Source: an uncultured Psychromonas sp. (GTDB lineage Bacteria > Pseudomonadota > Gammaproteobacteria > Enterobacterales > Psychromonadaceae). Taken from it: DNA of 64,000 nt. Positions within the stretch are counted from its first letter, which is position 1, and every line of letters begins with the position of its first letter. Below are positions 47,573-57,168 of the stretch, piece after piece. Under the pieces are notes generated by a model, which saw nothing but the letters and a program-made list of their open reading frames with translations, searched no databases and was not told the origin of the DNA. Where the stretch lies: assembly GCF_947489755.1 (NCBI RefSeq), contig NZ_CANLFB010000012.1, positions 1-64,000 on the forward strand, written 5' to 3'. The position numbers and the translations under genes are program-made.

Positions 47573-48598
47573 TTAATGAGACACTGAGCTCGCGTTTAAT
47601 AAACACAATGCACCGTCTAAATCCAAGTTATTTAATGCAACAGATGCTTTCTCTTGCACAATCGGCTTAGCATGAATAGCAATACCTAAAGATGAAGCGG
47701 CCATCATCACCAAATCATTCGCACCATCACCAATAGCAACCGTTTGTGACATTGGAATATTATAACGAGTCGCTAATTCCTTTAAAGTACGCGCTTTGAC
47801 ATCGGCATTCACAATCTCACCAGTGACTTGACCTGTTAACGTATTATCAACGATCTCTAGCGTATTTGCATAAGCCGCATCAAATCCATGATCTTCTTTT
47901 AATCTATTAGCAAAATAAGTAAATCCACCAGACGCGATAGCCACTTTCCAATGAGCGGCTTTTAAGCCTTTAACCAGTTCAACTAAACCTGGCATTAATG
48001 GCATATTGTCTGCAACTTGTTTAATCAGACTTTCAGGGGCCCCGGCTAATTTTCCAACACGAGTACGTAAACTTTCATTAAAGTCTAATTCACCGCGCAT
48101 GGCCGCTGCTGTAACGGCAGAAACTTGCTCTCCAACACCATATAGACGCGCGATTTCATCGATACACTCCATCTGAATAAGTGTGGAGTCCATATCTAAC
48201 AACACCAAACCAGGCAGACTAAAATCGGGTAACTTAGCCACTAATGCAATATCACAGCCCTTTTCACTAGCAAATAACTGAATATTTTCTTTTAAATTCA
48301 TTTCTGACTGATTAAGAGATAGTCGAATAAAATCAACGCCTTCAACAGAACCTAAATGCATTAATTTAACTTGGGTAACGTCGTTATTAACGAGTAATAA
48401 AGTTAAGTCGACTAACAAGTCTGTATTCAAGCCTTTACCCATTAACACTAATTCAGATTCAGGTAGAAATGCCGTATCAAGTTCATCATTAATTAAGAAC
48501 AATGCATGTTTATTTTCAAACTCTGATTGTAAATCAGAATGCCATTGCATAATTGAAAGAGAGTGTGTAGGAAGTTGAAGTGCTATAGTAGTTTCCAC
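47573..48598 (-). CDS. serB: Phosphoserine phosphatase
   Basis: 341 residues. An N-terminal ACT-like regulatory part (about 1-115) precedes the HAD domain: motif I LLDMDSTLIQMECIDEIA (nucleophile Asp), motif II AIASGGFTYF, the Lys in NADVKARTLKEL, and motif IV AIGDGANDLVMMAAS. Last step of serine synthesis. Divergent from ytjB as in E. coli. Starts at ATG 48598. Confidence 0.95.
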   Translation of the reverse strand: METTIALQLPTHSLSIMQWHSDLQSEFENKHALFLINDELDTAFLPESELVLMGKGLNTDLLVDLTLLLVNNDVTQVKLMHLGSVEGVDFIRLSLNQSEMNLKENIQLFASEKGCDIALVAKLPDFSLPGLVLLDMDSTLIQMECIDEIARLYGVGEQVSAVTAAAMRGELDFNESLRTRVGKLAGAPESLIKQVADNMPLMPGLVELVKGLKAAHWKVAIASGGFTYFANRLKEDHGFDAAYANTLEIVDNTLTGQVTGEIVNADVKARTLKELATRYNIPMSQTVAIGDGANDLVMMAASSLGIAIHAKPIVQEKASVALNNLDLDGALCLLNASSVSH

Positions 48599-48713
48599 TG
48601 TAATATGCCTATGGGTTAATTGCTGTAAATTCTGTGATAAAAATAAGACTCACAAGATAGCGATTGCTAATTTATAATGCAAGCATAGATAGAATAACTG
48701 GAAGGTAAAGCAT

Positions 48714-49364
48714 ATGAGTAATAAGTTTTTTTGGTTTACACGTACATTACAAATAATAGCAATACTCGCATTATTCGCCGTTATTGCTTACCAATTCATA
48801 ACCTTACAAAATGAATCTAATGCAGTGCGTTATCAACAAACCGAAAAATTTTCTTATTCTTTAACGAACCTAGCAGCCGCAGAGGCATCTCGTTACTTAT
48901 CTCAAAAGAAAGAAAAAGACCTAAAACTATTAATTGATGACCTAAGCGGCGACCCAATCGTAAGAGATGCCACCATTTATGATGAATTCGGTAAAATCAT
49001 ATACCAATCAAAAGAAACCTTACCTCTCCCAATACTATTAAAACTTGGCGACAAAGAAAGTGATGATGCAGAAGGCGTTATCCCCTATATTGCCGAACTG
49101 TACTCTGAAGACACTAAGATTGGTTATATACGTGTGACATTAGAGCAAGATCGTATATTAAGTTTAATCCAAAGTTACCAAGAACGTGGTTTATCCATTT
49201 TAGGCCTATTAGTTATTTTAGCTTTCGTCGCTGGTATATTATTAATGGCCGTATTCTATAAAAAATTAAACAGTTTTTATGAACAACTTATTTCTGAAAT
49301 ACCAAAATTGATTGAACGTACTAAACAAGAAGCAGCAAAACTACAAAAAACGGAGCATAAATAA
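48714..49364 (+). CDS. ytjB: YtjB/AhpA-type membrane protein
   Basis: 216 residues. Membrane spans at about 11-29 and 161-183 enclose a periplasmic PAS-like sensor region (YDEFGKIIYQSKE), and the protein ends in a Lys/Glu-rich cytoplasmic tail. This matches the family called Smp/YtjB in E. coli and AhpA in vibrios, whose gene is always divergent from serB. The function is poorly defined. GGAAGG lies 8 nt before the ATG. Confidence 0.82.
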   Translation: MSNKFFWFTRTLQIIAILALFAVIAYQFITLQNESNAVRYQQTEKFSYSLTNLAAAEASRYLSQKKEKDLKLLIDDLSGDPIVRDATIYDEFGKIIYQSKETLPLPILLKLGDKESDDAEGVIPYIAELYSEDTKIGYIRVTLEQDRILSLIQSYQERGLSILGLLVILAFVAGILLMAVFYKKLNSFYEQLISEIPKLIERTKQEAAKLQKTEHK

Positions 49365-49481
49365 ACACTTAATCACCACAGTGCACAAAAATACATCAAA
49401 CAAACTAATGTTAGCAAAGTTTTATTGACAGCGTCATCGATATGCAGCAAAATCACTTCGCTTTCAACAGCTTCTATATAA

Positions 49482-49557
49482 GCTCGCTTAACTCAGTTGG
49501 TAGAGTGCCGCCATGACATGGCGTAGGTCACTGGTTCAAGTCCAGTAGCGAGCACCA
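49482..49557 (+). tRNA. tRNA-Val (GAC), integration site of the island
   Basis: A 76-nt cloverleaf with acceptor GCTCGCT/AGCGAGC, anticodon loop ATGACAT (GAC), T-arm CTGGTTCAAGTCCAG and encoded CCA. The anticodon stem has one mismatch (C27-T43). An integrase gene starts 190 bp downstream in the same direction, the usual layout of P4-type islands. I found no second copy of its 3' end in the window. Confidence 0.88.
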
Positions 49558-49747
49558 CTTTTTAATGTTAGAACATCCTATAACGTATTAATTTTTTAAA
49601 AACCCTTTATTAATACTCTTCAACATAAAACTCAACGTTACAACGTCTTTTTTCATCTTGTAAAATCCACAATTTAATGAAACACTGATTACAACATGAT
49701 ATTCATCATTGAAACACGGTAGAAAACATTAAATAGAGATTGTTTAA

Positions 49748-50989
49748 ATGGTTAATACAACACAACCTTTAACTGCAACTCAAATTCAAGCTGCTCCTGT
49801 AAAAAGCAAAGAATATAACTTATACGATGGTAACGGTTTAGTTTTACGCATAAAACCTACAGGTACCAAACTTTGGTTGTTCAACTATCAACGTCCTATC
49901 ACTAAAAAAAGAGCAAATATTTCTTTAGGTCGTTATCCTGACCTACCCTTAGCAAAGGCAAGAACTAAAGCTCTCGAATTCAGACAATTACTAGCTGAAG
50001 ATATAGATCCTAAAGAGCATAGAGAATCAACTCTCAAGTCTAAGCAAGCAGAATTCTCTAATACGCTACAAGTTGTGTTTGATAATTGGTTTTCAGTCAA
50101 ACAAACAAGCATTAAAGAACTAACAGCAAAAAAACTTAAACAACGACTCGATAAATACTTATTAGCTTATATGGGTAAGTATCCAATTAAAGAAATAACC
50201 GCTCCGCAAACAATAAAAATACTTCAACCTTTAGCCAATGAAGGCAAACTAGAAACTGTAGGGAGAATATGTCGTAATCTAAATGAGATAATGACCTTTG
50301 CAATGAATATTGGCATCATCGAACATAATAAATTAGCGAGTATCAGTAAAGCATTCGCTATGGCAAAAGTAACCCATCAAGCTTCATTAAAACCAGAAGA
50401 ATTACCAGAATTAATGAAAGCTTTAAATTATGCCAGCATCAAACTGCTTACTCGTAGTGTCATTGAATGGCAATTGCATACTATGACACGCCCTTCGGAG
50501 ACTGCAGGCGCTCGCTGGGATGAAATTGATACCGATAATATGCTCTGGAGTATTCCAGCTGAGCGAATGAAAAAAGGCAGGCCACATACAATTCCTCTTA
50601 CAGAACAAACTCTAGATCTATTACACACAATAAAATCAATAACCCCTGAAAGTGAATTTTTATTTCCTGGTAGTCGAACTATTAAAAATCACATTAATAG
50701 TCAAACCGCAAATAAAGCACTAGAAAGAATGGGATTTAAAGGACGACAAACATCCCATGGTTTGCGAGCTTTAGCGAGTACGACATTGAATGAGCAAGGG
50801 TTTGATGCAGACGTCATTGAAGCAGCACTCTCACATGTAGATAAGAATAAAGTAAGAAGCGCTTACAACCGCACTGATTATCTTGAACGCCGTAAAGTTA
50901 TAATGAATTGGTGGAGTAATCATATTTCAGAAGCTTCTAATGGTTCTAATTCTATAACTGGATTACAGGCATTAAGAACTGCAAAATAA
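49748..50989 (+). CDS. P4-type tyrosine integrase
   Basis: 413 residues. N-terminal DUF4102 arm-binding domain (LYDGNGLVLRIKPTGTKLWL, SLGRYPDLPLAKARTKA), a SAM-like core-binding domain, and a catalytic domain with Arg in TMTRPSETAGARW, the Lys on the beta hairpin, His-x-x-Arg in TSHGLRALAS, His in ALSHVDKN and Tyr in AYNRTDYLERR. It appears intact. The position beside tRNA-Val indicates site-specific insertion there. Its 3' end is duplicated at 53108 and a diverged relative follows directly at 50988. Confidence 0.92.
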   Translation: MVNTTQPLTATQIQAAPVKSKEYNLYDGNGLVLRIKPTGTKLWLFNYQRPITKKRANISLGRYPDLPLAKARTKALEFRQLLAEDIDPKEHRESTLKSKQAEFSNTLQVVFDNWFSVKQTSIKELTAKKLKQRLDKYLLAYMGKYPIKEITAPQTIKILQPLANEGKLETVGRICRNLNEIMTFAMNIGIIEHNKLASISKAFAMAKVTHQASLKPEELPELMKALNYASIKLLTRSVIEWQLHTMTRPSETAGARWDEIDTDNMLWSIPAERMKKGRPHTIPLTEQTLDLLHTIKSITPESEFLFPGSRTIKNHINSQTANKALERMGFKGRQTSHGLRALASTTLNEQGFDADVIEAALSHVDKNKVRSAYNRTDYLERRKVIMNWWSNHISEASNGSNSITGLQALRTAK

Positions 50990-51077
50990 CAGACCTGATT
51001 TTTACGAAAACAGAAAAGATATAATGAACTGCTGGAGTGATACTATTGAGGATGCCTATAAATCTTTAATTCAATGA
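50988..51077 (+). pseudogene. C-terminal scrap of a second, diverged integrase
   Basis: Frame NRPDFYENRKDIMNCWSDTI up to a TGA at 51075. It aligns with the C-terminus of the intact integrase (NRTDYLERRKVIMNWWSNHI) but is clearly diverged. It abuts the stop of the intact gene, as if one integrase 3' end had been replaced by recombination. Confidence 0.7.
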
Positions 51078-51200
51078 TAAGAATAAAATATTTGCCTATT
51101 CTTGTTGTATAAATTACAAAACAAAAAATATAACGACTAGTTCTCTTTAGAACACTAGTCGTTTTTTCTTGTGTTTATTAATTTTCCAATTATAATTTAA

Positions 51201-51216
51201 CTGTGTTTATATACAG
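51201..51216. promoter_or_regulatory. LexA (SOS) box before umuDC
   Basis: CTGTGTTTATATACAG fits CTGT-N8-ACAG exactly. It lies 13 bp upstream of the umuD ATG within an AT-rich promoter, so umuDC should be LexA-repressed. Confidence 0.88.
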
Positions 51217-51228
51217 TTAAATTATATT

Positions 51229-51639
51229 ATGAAATTCATTCCTATTACAGCAAGTGCTGGTATTACAGGCTTTGAGTCACCTGCCAGCGACTACCTACAA
51301 CTTCCGTTAAGTCTAGACGCTTTACTTATCGAACATCCAAGTGCGACTTTTATTGGAAAAGCCGATGGTCATTCAATGCAAGGTGTTGGGATCTTCAATG
51401 GAGATATTTTAATTGTTGATCGTCATATTCAAGCTAAAAATCGAGATGTGATTGTTGCCAATCTTAATGGCGAGTTTATCTGTAAGATTATAGACACACA
51501 GAATCGAATGCTACTTTCCGCGAATAAAAAATTTCAAGATGTACCAATCACCACGCACGACCAGTTTACTATTGAAGGTGTAGTGATCCGTTCAATTAGA
51601 TGCCATCGACCAAGCCACCTTTTAGAACAAAACACTTAG
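51229..51639 (+). CDS. umuD: UmuD-type SOS mutagenesis protein
   Basis: 136 residues. S24-family serine/lysine self-cleaving protein: cleavage site Ala10-Gly11 (ITASAG/ITGF), catalytic Ser49 (GHSMQG) and Lys86 (ICKII), the same 37-residue spacing as E. coli UmuD. RecA-stimulated cleavage would yield active UmuD' for polymerase V. Its stop overlaps the umuC start (TAGTG). Plasmid and island UmuD homologues (RumA, ImpA, MucA types) are equally similar by eye. Confidence 0.9.
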   Translation: MKFIPITASAGITGFESPASDYLQLPLSLDALLIEHPSATFIGKADGHSMQGVGIFNGDILIVDRHIQAKNRDVIVANLNGEFICKIIDTQNRMLLSANKKFQDVPITTHDQFTIEGVVIRSIRCHRPSHLLEQNT

Positions 51640-52916
51640 TGTTTGCATTAGTGGATGCAAATTCATTCTATTGTAGCGCAGAGCAAGTCTTTCGCCCTGA
51701 ATGGCGTGGTAAACCTATTATTGTTCTATCGAATAATGATGGCTGTATCGTTGCTGCTAATAAACAAGCTATCTCGTTAGGCATTACAAAGTTTCAGCCC
51801 TATTTTAAAGTACAGCAACTTTGTAAAGAGAAAGGAATCATTGTTTGCTCTTCTAACTATGAGCTATATGGCGATCTTTCCAATAAAATGATGCAAATAA
51901 TTGGCCGTTATGCACCACAACAACATATCTACTCTATCGATGAGTCATTTCTCTCATTTGAACATTATATGCAAAGTATTCCTTGCCTAATTGAACATGC
52001 ACAAAAAATACGTAAAGCAGTATGGAAAGAAACAAGATTACCTGTGTGCGTTGGTTTAGGCCCGACTTTAACTTTAGCAAAACTAGCGAATCATATAGCA
52101 AAACGATTACCTGAATTCAAAGGTGTTTATTTACTAGAGAGCCTTTCTTCATTAAATAAAACAGATACCCAGAAACAGCTTTTAGAAAAGCTGTCTACTG
52201 GCGATGTATGGGGTATTGGTCGTAAAACAGTTAAAAAGTTACAAGCATATGGCATTCATAATATAGCCGAGTTGATGTACATAAAACCACATCAAATAAA
52301 ACAACACTTTAATGTAGAGCTATTACGCACTATTAAAGAGTTGAGCGGTGAACAATGTAAATGTTGGGATCAAACACGAGCAGACAAGCTGCAAATATTC
52401 TCAAGCCGGAGCTTAGGAACTCGTATTGTAGATATTGATTCATTGAAGCAAGCACTCGTTAAACATGCCTCAATTGCAGCAGCTAAGGCAAGAAAACAAG
52501 GGTTACTTTGTGCGGCATTCATCGTTTTTACAGCAAATAGCCCTTTCGATAAACAACCGCGCAGTTTTAAAATCATTAAACATTTCAGGCCACCAACCAA
52601 TAGTACAGCAGATTTAATCCAAGCCATTAGTGAAGCAATGAGTGCTCTTTATATGCCAGGAGTTCAGTATTATAAAATAGGTGTTGGATTACTCGACTTG
52701 ACCAGTGAACGCTACCAACAATATGAGTTATTTAATCCTCACAAAACTGATGCCCCAGTAATGAAACTACTCGATAATATAAATAATAAATACGGTTCAG
52801 ATACTTTGCATTATGCAAGCCAGGGGTTAGATGAAAAATGGAGTATGCGAAGAGAGTTTTTAACACCACAATATACAACTAGCTGGCAAGATGTGCCAAA
52901 GATTGTGTGTAGATAA
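51639..52916 (+). CDS. umuC: UmuC-type Y-family DNA polymerase V subunit
   Basis: 425 residues if started at the GTG at 51639, where it aligns with the usual MFALVDANSFY start; the open frame reaches back to an ATG at 51600 inside umuD. Catalytic residues: Asp in LVDANSFYCSAE, and YSIDESFL with the Asp-Glu pair. VGLGPTLTLAKLANHIAK and the HhH region VWGIGRKTVKKLQ are typical. The C-terminal beta-clamp region is present. Performs error-prone lesion bypass. Confidence 0.92.
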   Translation: MFALVDANSFYCSAEQVFRPEWRGKPIIVLSNNDGCIVAANKQAISLGITKFQPYFKVQQLCKEKGIIVCSSNYELYGDLSNKMMQIIGRYAPQQHIYSIDESFLSFEHYMQSIPCLIEHAQKIRKAVWKETRLPVCVGLGPTLTLAKLANHIAKRLPEFKGVYLLESLSSLNKTDTQKQLLEKLSTGDVWGIGRKTVKKLQAYGIHNIAELMYIKPHQIKQHFNVELLRTIKELSGEQCKCWDQTRADKLQIFSSRSLGTRIVDIDSLKQALVKHASIAAAKARKQGLLCAAFIVFTANSPFDKQPRSFKIIKHFRPPTNSTADLIQAISEAMSALYMPGVQYYKIGVGLLDLTSERYQQYELFNPHKTDAPVMKLLDNINNKYGSDTLHYASQGLDEKWSMRREFLTPQYTTSWQDVPKIVCR

Positions 52917-53077
52917 AGTTTCTAACATATTATTTGATAGCAATATAAATCAAAAAAAACACCGAAAAGTTTACTTTCATTTTGACCTTATGACACCAGC
53001 CTAACAACTTCCTAATCTGATAATTTGGGAAGTGACATAATTAATTTTAGCCTATAATTATTTTTGAATAACTCATA

Positions 53078-53107
53078 TAACTCATAGACAGCCATTAATT
53101 TAAGACT
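53078..53107 (+). repeat. 30-bp direct repeat, copy 1
   Basis: TAACTCATAGACAGCCATTA and the following ATTTAAGACT are identical to 57165-57194. This copy abuts the duplicated integrase 3' end. Together they frame a 4-kb module of unknown genes. Confidence 0.85.
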
Positions 53108-53323
53108 GCGAGTACGACATTGAATGAGCAAGGGTTTGATGCAGACGTCATTGAAGCAGCACTCTCACATGTAGGTAAAAATAAAGTAAGAAGCGCTTAC
53201 AACCGCACTGATTATCTTGAATGCCGTAAAGTTATAATGAATTGGTGGAGTAAACATATTTCAGAAGCCTCTAATGGTTCTAATTCTATAACAGGCTTAA
53301 AACCATTAAAGATTGTCAACTAG
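53108..53323 (+). pseudogene. Duplicated 3' end of the integrase gene
   Basis: 216 bp that match 50774-50989 with few changes (offset 2334 bp): STTLNEQGFDADVIEAALSH, with the YNRTDYLE Tyr motif, ending in a different last few codons. It lacks the rest of the catalytic domain. It sits downstream of umuDC, so umuDC is bracketed by two integrase 3' ends. Confidence 0.85.
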
Positions 53324-53667
53324 ATATGGCGCGCAATCACGTCACTTAGTGATTTAATTTATTATCTGATCAATTAATTTCATTTACATCCTGTAAGTGT
53401 TGAAAATAGACTTCAATATTCAAAACTTACACTACCTTCATACACAAAACATCAAATAAACTCAATATTAACAGCCACTTAACTAGAAAATGTTAATTCG
53501 TAAAATAACTTGAATGGGTGAGAGAAAATTACTGCATAATGATGACTTGGCAGATTCAAGATAGATATACAAAGTATAGTATCGGGTTATAGGTTTGTAT
53601 TTTAGGAGAGATTAACTGCCATACATGATTAAAACGTGAATGAAAATTTTTTAAAATCCACAGTATT
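53324..53667. other. Intergenic, no gene recognised
   Basis: AT-rich DNA between the integrase remnant and the hydrolase gene, with no gene, clear terminator or repeat. Confidence 0.45.
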
Positions 53668-54216
53668 TTAATCAGCATTCTCCCAACAATTCCCCATATC
53701 GTTACAAAATAATTCTTTTAATTTATCGTTAATGTTGACATTAATATATCGATGGTCACCGTGCCCAATTTCAACACCAACATCACGAGATTTAAAATAA
53801 TGGTAGCTACTAATTGGGTTGATAATTTTATCTTCATCTCCCAAAAACACATAATTAACACTGTCGGTATTAATTTCTTTACCAATGAAGTCATTGTTAA
53901 TGTCATCGTAGCGACTAAACATAGTATTAGCAGATAAAACTGGATTAATAACTACACAGCTAACTGAGAGGTTTTCAACAACATGACTTGCTAAAAAACC
54001 ACCAAAAGAACAACCTACAACCACATCGATATCATGTTTAATCAATGCAGCATATGCTTTCGCTTTGATGCTTTCAAAGCTATCCGATAATTTATAATCA
54101 ATACCAAAAACTTGAGTATTGTGGTCTAACACGACTAATTTCTCTATGTTTTTAATTCTTTCATTATTCGCATCAAATTGACTTAATGCACCGTGGATAT
54201 ATAAGACGTTAAACAT
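53668..54216 (-). CDS. Small alpha/beta hydrolase, YqiA/UPF0227-like esterase
   Basis: 182 residues. Begins FNVLYIHGALSQ (oxyanion region) and has the nucleophile elbow GCSFGGFLA (Ser about 90), the acid in FLGDEDKIINP and the His in GHGDHRY. The short length and triad spacing fit YqiA-type esterases. First of several minus-strand genes between the 30-bp repeats; 58 bp separate it from the gene upstream. Confidence 0.75.
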   Translation of the reverse strand: MFNVLYIHGALSQFDANNERIKNIEKLVVLDHNTQVFGIDYKLSDSFESIKAKAYAALIKHDIDVVVGCSFGGFLASHVVENLSVSCVVINPVLSANTMFSRYDDINNDFIGKEINTDSVNYVFLGDEDKIINPISSYHYFKSRDVGVEIGHGDHRYINVNINDKLKELFCNDMGNCWENAD

Positions 54217-54274
54217 AATAATGACCTCTAAGACTAAATTAAAACTACCCGTATTTTTTGTATATGCCTAATAA

Positions 54275-54913
54275 TTATTTACTAACTAAAGTCTTTGTTA
54301 AATTAGTATGATTAATACTTAGCGAAGCTTTAGCTATATTAACATTAGGCTCATCTTCTAATACAACACCGTCTACACTCAATGCTAATTTACAACCTTC
54401 AGTATAAAAGAAGATATAACGCTGTATATCCCCCCATAACTTTAAAGTACCGTCACAATCGATATAATGTTGTTTTACTAGTGATCGAACGAGGGTTATT
54501 TGTTTATGGGCGGGTAACATCTGAACTTCATATTCTAGTTGTATATATCGCCTTGGCTCAAACATAGACAGCATCCATACAGGCTGTCCTTCTCGTTTGA
54601 ATCCAGTATCAATAAACACATATGACTGAAAACGGTTTTTCATTTTTTCGTCAGCTAAATGAATATCAACAATCTCAGTTTGAAACTGCTTAATGTCAAT
54701 TTCAACTACTTCACATAATTTATCTAAAAATTGTCTGTTACTGAATTTAAAATCAAAAGCGCCTGCATACAAATTTAATTGGGGATCTGAAAGCACACTA
54801 TCAATACGGATTGCCGCTTTAATTTTGGCTTTTTTTGAATACCCCATTAATTGTGCAATGTCTTGAAAATTGCTATGTGCCAGCTTTAACTTAAGCTCAC
54901 TTTGAAGGTTCAT
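54275..54913 (-). CDS. Hypothetical protein
   Basis: 212 residues, soluble. The N-terminal 50 residues (FQDIAQLMGYSKKAKIKAAI) look like a helix-turn-helix, followed by a mixed region (FVFK-type strands, MLPAHKQITLVRSLVKQHY). No family recognised. Possibly a DNA-binding or phage-related accessory protein; this is a guess. Starts at ATG 54913. Confidence 0.6.
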   Translation of the reverse strand: MNLQSELKLKLAHSNFQDIAQLMGYSKKAKIKAAIRIDSVLSDPQLNLYAGAFDFKFSNRQFLDKLCEVVEIDIKQFQTEIVDIHLADEKMKNRFQSYVFIDTGFKREGQPVWMLSMFEPRRYIQLEYEVQMLPAHKQITLVRSLVKQHYIDCDGTLKLWGDIQRYIFFYTEGCKLALSVDGVVLEDEPNVNIAKASLSINHTNLTKTLVSK

Positions 54914-55078
54914 TTTAAAGCCTCGTATTTAATGACATATAAACTATTTTTTAATCAATAATAATTTGATTCAATTAGGCTGGAGTCATTTTTGGAGTAC
55001 TAATAATCAGATCATTTAATGTCTATTTCTATGTACCGATAGTTTAAAATTAAAAATGCCTCAATATAACAAACCCAA

Positions 55079-55378
55079 TCACTTCGAAAAGTGAGTAATT
55101 AAATACGCTTTTAACTCATTAATTACACAATCAAATTTTGTCTGTGAGACATAAACACTGAATAACGTGTCATCATCTTCCTCTAAAGATAACGACTCTT
55201 GAAGTAGTTCTTCTAACATCTCTTTACATATAGTGTGACCATTGCATTCAATATAACCATGCAAATCTTTTGCTATATATTGGTATTCATCATGCGCCTC
55301 ATTGGCAACACAACATGTATTTAATAGATCAGCTTGGAATAACACCTCATTGATATGATCCTCTAGTGATAAACTCAT
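55079..55378 (-). CDS. Small acidic hypothetical protein
   Basis: 99 residues, helical and acidic (LEDHINEVLFQADLLNTCC, LEELLQESLSLEEDDDTLFS), no signal peptide. The size and charge resemble antitoxin or immunity proteins, but nothing specific supports that. Its own upstream region begins at 55379. Confidence 0.55.
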   Translation of the reverse strand: MSLSLEDHINEVLFQADLLNTCCVANEAHDEYQYIAKDLHGYIECNGHTICKEMLEELLQESLSLEEDDDTLFSVYVSQTKFDCVINELKAYLITHFSK

Positions 55379-55625
55379 GATAATGTTCCTATTTTAATAA
55401 TATTGGCGTGTAAATTTAGACTTGTGATTATACATCAGTTGAATGGTAATCAATATTGCGTTGTTTAATTAATAATTAAATGAAGAAGAGTATTTCATTA
55501 CTAAATACGACTGAGCAACACATTCTAAATGCATACAAGTTATTGTTTTAAAATAATAACGATTTAGTTATCTGGTTTAAAAATAGAATCAATCAAATAA
55601 ATTTTTGAGTATAATGAGTGCTTAA

Positions 55626-56000
55626 TTGGGAGTTATTATGAAATACGAAAAAAAAGTTAACGTTGATGACATAGAATATACACTCGTTTTACAAGAAAAC
55701 TGTGAACTAATATTCTACACAATCAATAAAGAGTATGACCCATTTGCTAAATGGGGCGATGAACCCGACAAAAGCTTCAACAACCTACACGGTAAAATAA
55801 ACCCATATTCACTATTAATTGAAATAGAAAAATTTATCAGATACTTATTTGCTAATAAGGTCACATACCTTTACTTTTCATGTGAAAGGGAACGATTCGA
55901 TAGTTACGAATCATTCATTTCTCGATTGGTAGAAAAATACGGGTATAACACCACAGCCCATAAAGAACGCAATGAATTCTACGTTTATAAGAGTCGCTAA
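55626..56000 (+). CDS. Hypothetical protein
   Basis: 124 residues. Strand-rich start (KKVNVDDIEYTLVLQENCEL), middle with DPFAKWGDEPDKSF, and a C-terminal alpha/beta part (VTYLYFSCERERFDSYESFI, NTTAHKERNEFYVY). The last part resembles a small acetyltransferase- or nuclease-like fold but is not assignable. GGGAG lies 5 nt before the ATG at 55626 or 55638. The only plus-strand gene of the module. Confidence 0.6.
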   Translation: MGVIMKYEKKVNVDDIEYTLVLQENCELIFYTINKEYDPFAKWGDEPDKSFNNLHGKINPYSLLIEIEKFIRYLFANKVTYLYFSCERERFDSYESFISRLVEKYGYNTTAHKERNEFYVYKSR

Positions 56001-56021
56001 CATTTCAAATATATAAAATAA

Positions 56022-56945
56022 TTAATTCTTTATATAATGGAAATTTTCATTGCTCAGGTTTGATGTATTACCGCAAGTAGATTGATTAAATTGATAACAA
56101 ACTAACGGGTTATGATCTTTTGCAGCATTATAATCTACGCATACCACTTTGTTAGATAACGTTATCGGAGAACCAAGCTGTGATAGCCCATACCCTGATA
56201 AATCGGTTATTGTATAATGCCCAATCACTGTAGGTATTGTCGGCTCTGCGTACTCGGGATCATTCCACCACTGAATACGCTCCTTAGTGCGGGTTTTACC
56301 TGTTTTATCTACAAATGGTTCAGCAGCATCACGCTCAGGTGATTTTAATAAGATTTCACACAATGCATACAGCTCATGTGTTTCATCAAATGCGCTTTCC
56401 CAGTGTTCTTCTTTAAGACTATTATCTTTGTTCAAATAAGGTGTAATACACTTTATGGCTTCTTCATCCCAGCATGCATGAATAGCTCGAATTGAACCAA
56501 AGTCTAAAAATAGTGGTAATGACTTAAACCAAGTAATCCAGCGTTTATGTTCGCTTGAGCATTCTTCTACACAGTCTAAAAAGGCATTATGTTGTTTATA
56601 ATTATTTTCAGTGTGAGGTCGAGCACAATCATCATTTTGTTTCTTTGTAGCCCAGCCAATAGCATTAAATTCATGGTTACCCATAATACAAAAAGCATGA
56701 TTATTGTTAACTAAAGATTCAACCTGGTTTAATAATGCTAAGTGAGCGCTACTGTATTTTGGATGATTATCGATTAAATCACCGATAAAAACGATCTGCC
56801 CACCAGCACAAGATGAGCTTGAATTATTAGTATCAAAATTAATAACCTTTAATACGTCGTTTAATTTATCTTCTCTGGCATGAATATCACCAATAAAATA
56901 TAGATTTTCTTTTCTTTTTTTATCTAGCATTAGTTTAATAAACAC
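56022..56945 (-). CDS. Calcineurin-like metallophosphoesterase (PPP family)
   Basis: 307 residues. All metal-binding blocks are present: YFIGDIHARED, FIGDLIDNH, IMGNHEFNAIGW and later HACWDEE and IGHYTI. Such bacterial PPP enzymes dephosphorylate proteins or diadenosine tetraphosphate; here the substrate is unknown. It overlaps nothing and runs convergent with the 55626 gene. Confidence 0.82.
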   Translation of the reverse strand: MFIKLMLDKKRKENLYFIGDIHAREDKLNDVLKVINFDTNNSSSSCAGGQIVFIGDLIDNHPKYSSAHLALLNQVESLVNNNHAFCIMGNHEFNAIGWATKKQNDDCARPHTENNYKQHNAFLDCVEECSSEHKRWITWFKSLPLFLDFGSIRAIHACWDEEAIKCITPYLNKDNSLKEEHWESAFDETHELYALCEILLKSPERDAAEPFVDKTGKTRTKERIQWWNDPEYAEPTIPTVIGHYTITDLSGYGLSQLGSPITLSNKVVCVDYNAAKDHNPLVCYQFNQSTCGNTSNLSNENFHYIKN

Positions 56946-57048
56946 CTTTAATTTAAATTTGACTTATGTAAAATAATTTATCTATTGACACAAAATAGAC
57001 ATAAGTTGTTTCTTAACTTTATTTCCAATATACGTTAATCAGTACCAA

Positions 57049-57168
57049 CTAATCCCTGAAAACTATATTCTGGATAACTGTCTTACTCATAATGGCAAAT
57101 ATTCCTCCTTTATCATTATAAATAGGATCATCAATACTATCCCAGAGCTCTCGCTCAATATCATTAAC
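57049..57168 (-). pseudogene. 3' fragment of an unknown gene
   Basis: Minus-strand frame NDIERELWDSIDDPIYNDKG then GIFAIMSKTVIQNIVFRD and a stop at 57049. Upstream it runs into the 30-bp repeat at 57165 and stops making sense, so the 5' part was lost at the repeat junction. Too short to identify. Confidence 0.4.

Noticed and set aside
49540-49557. attR partner of the tRNA-Val 3' end
   Set aside because: I searched by eye for the CCAGTAGCGAGCACCA core downstream to 64 kb and saw no second copy, so no right boundary is claimed.
55079-55378. Antitoxin of a toxin-antitoxin pair
   Set aside because: Small and acidic, but no toxin-like gene overlaps or adjoins it and no operator palindrome is visible.
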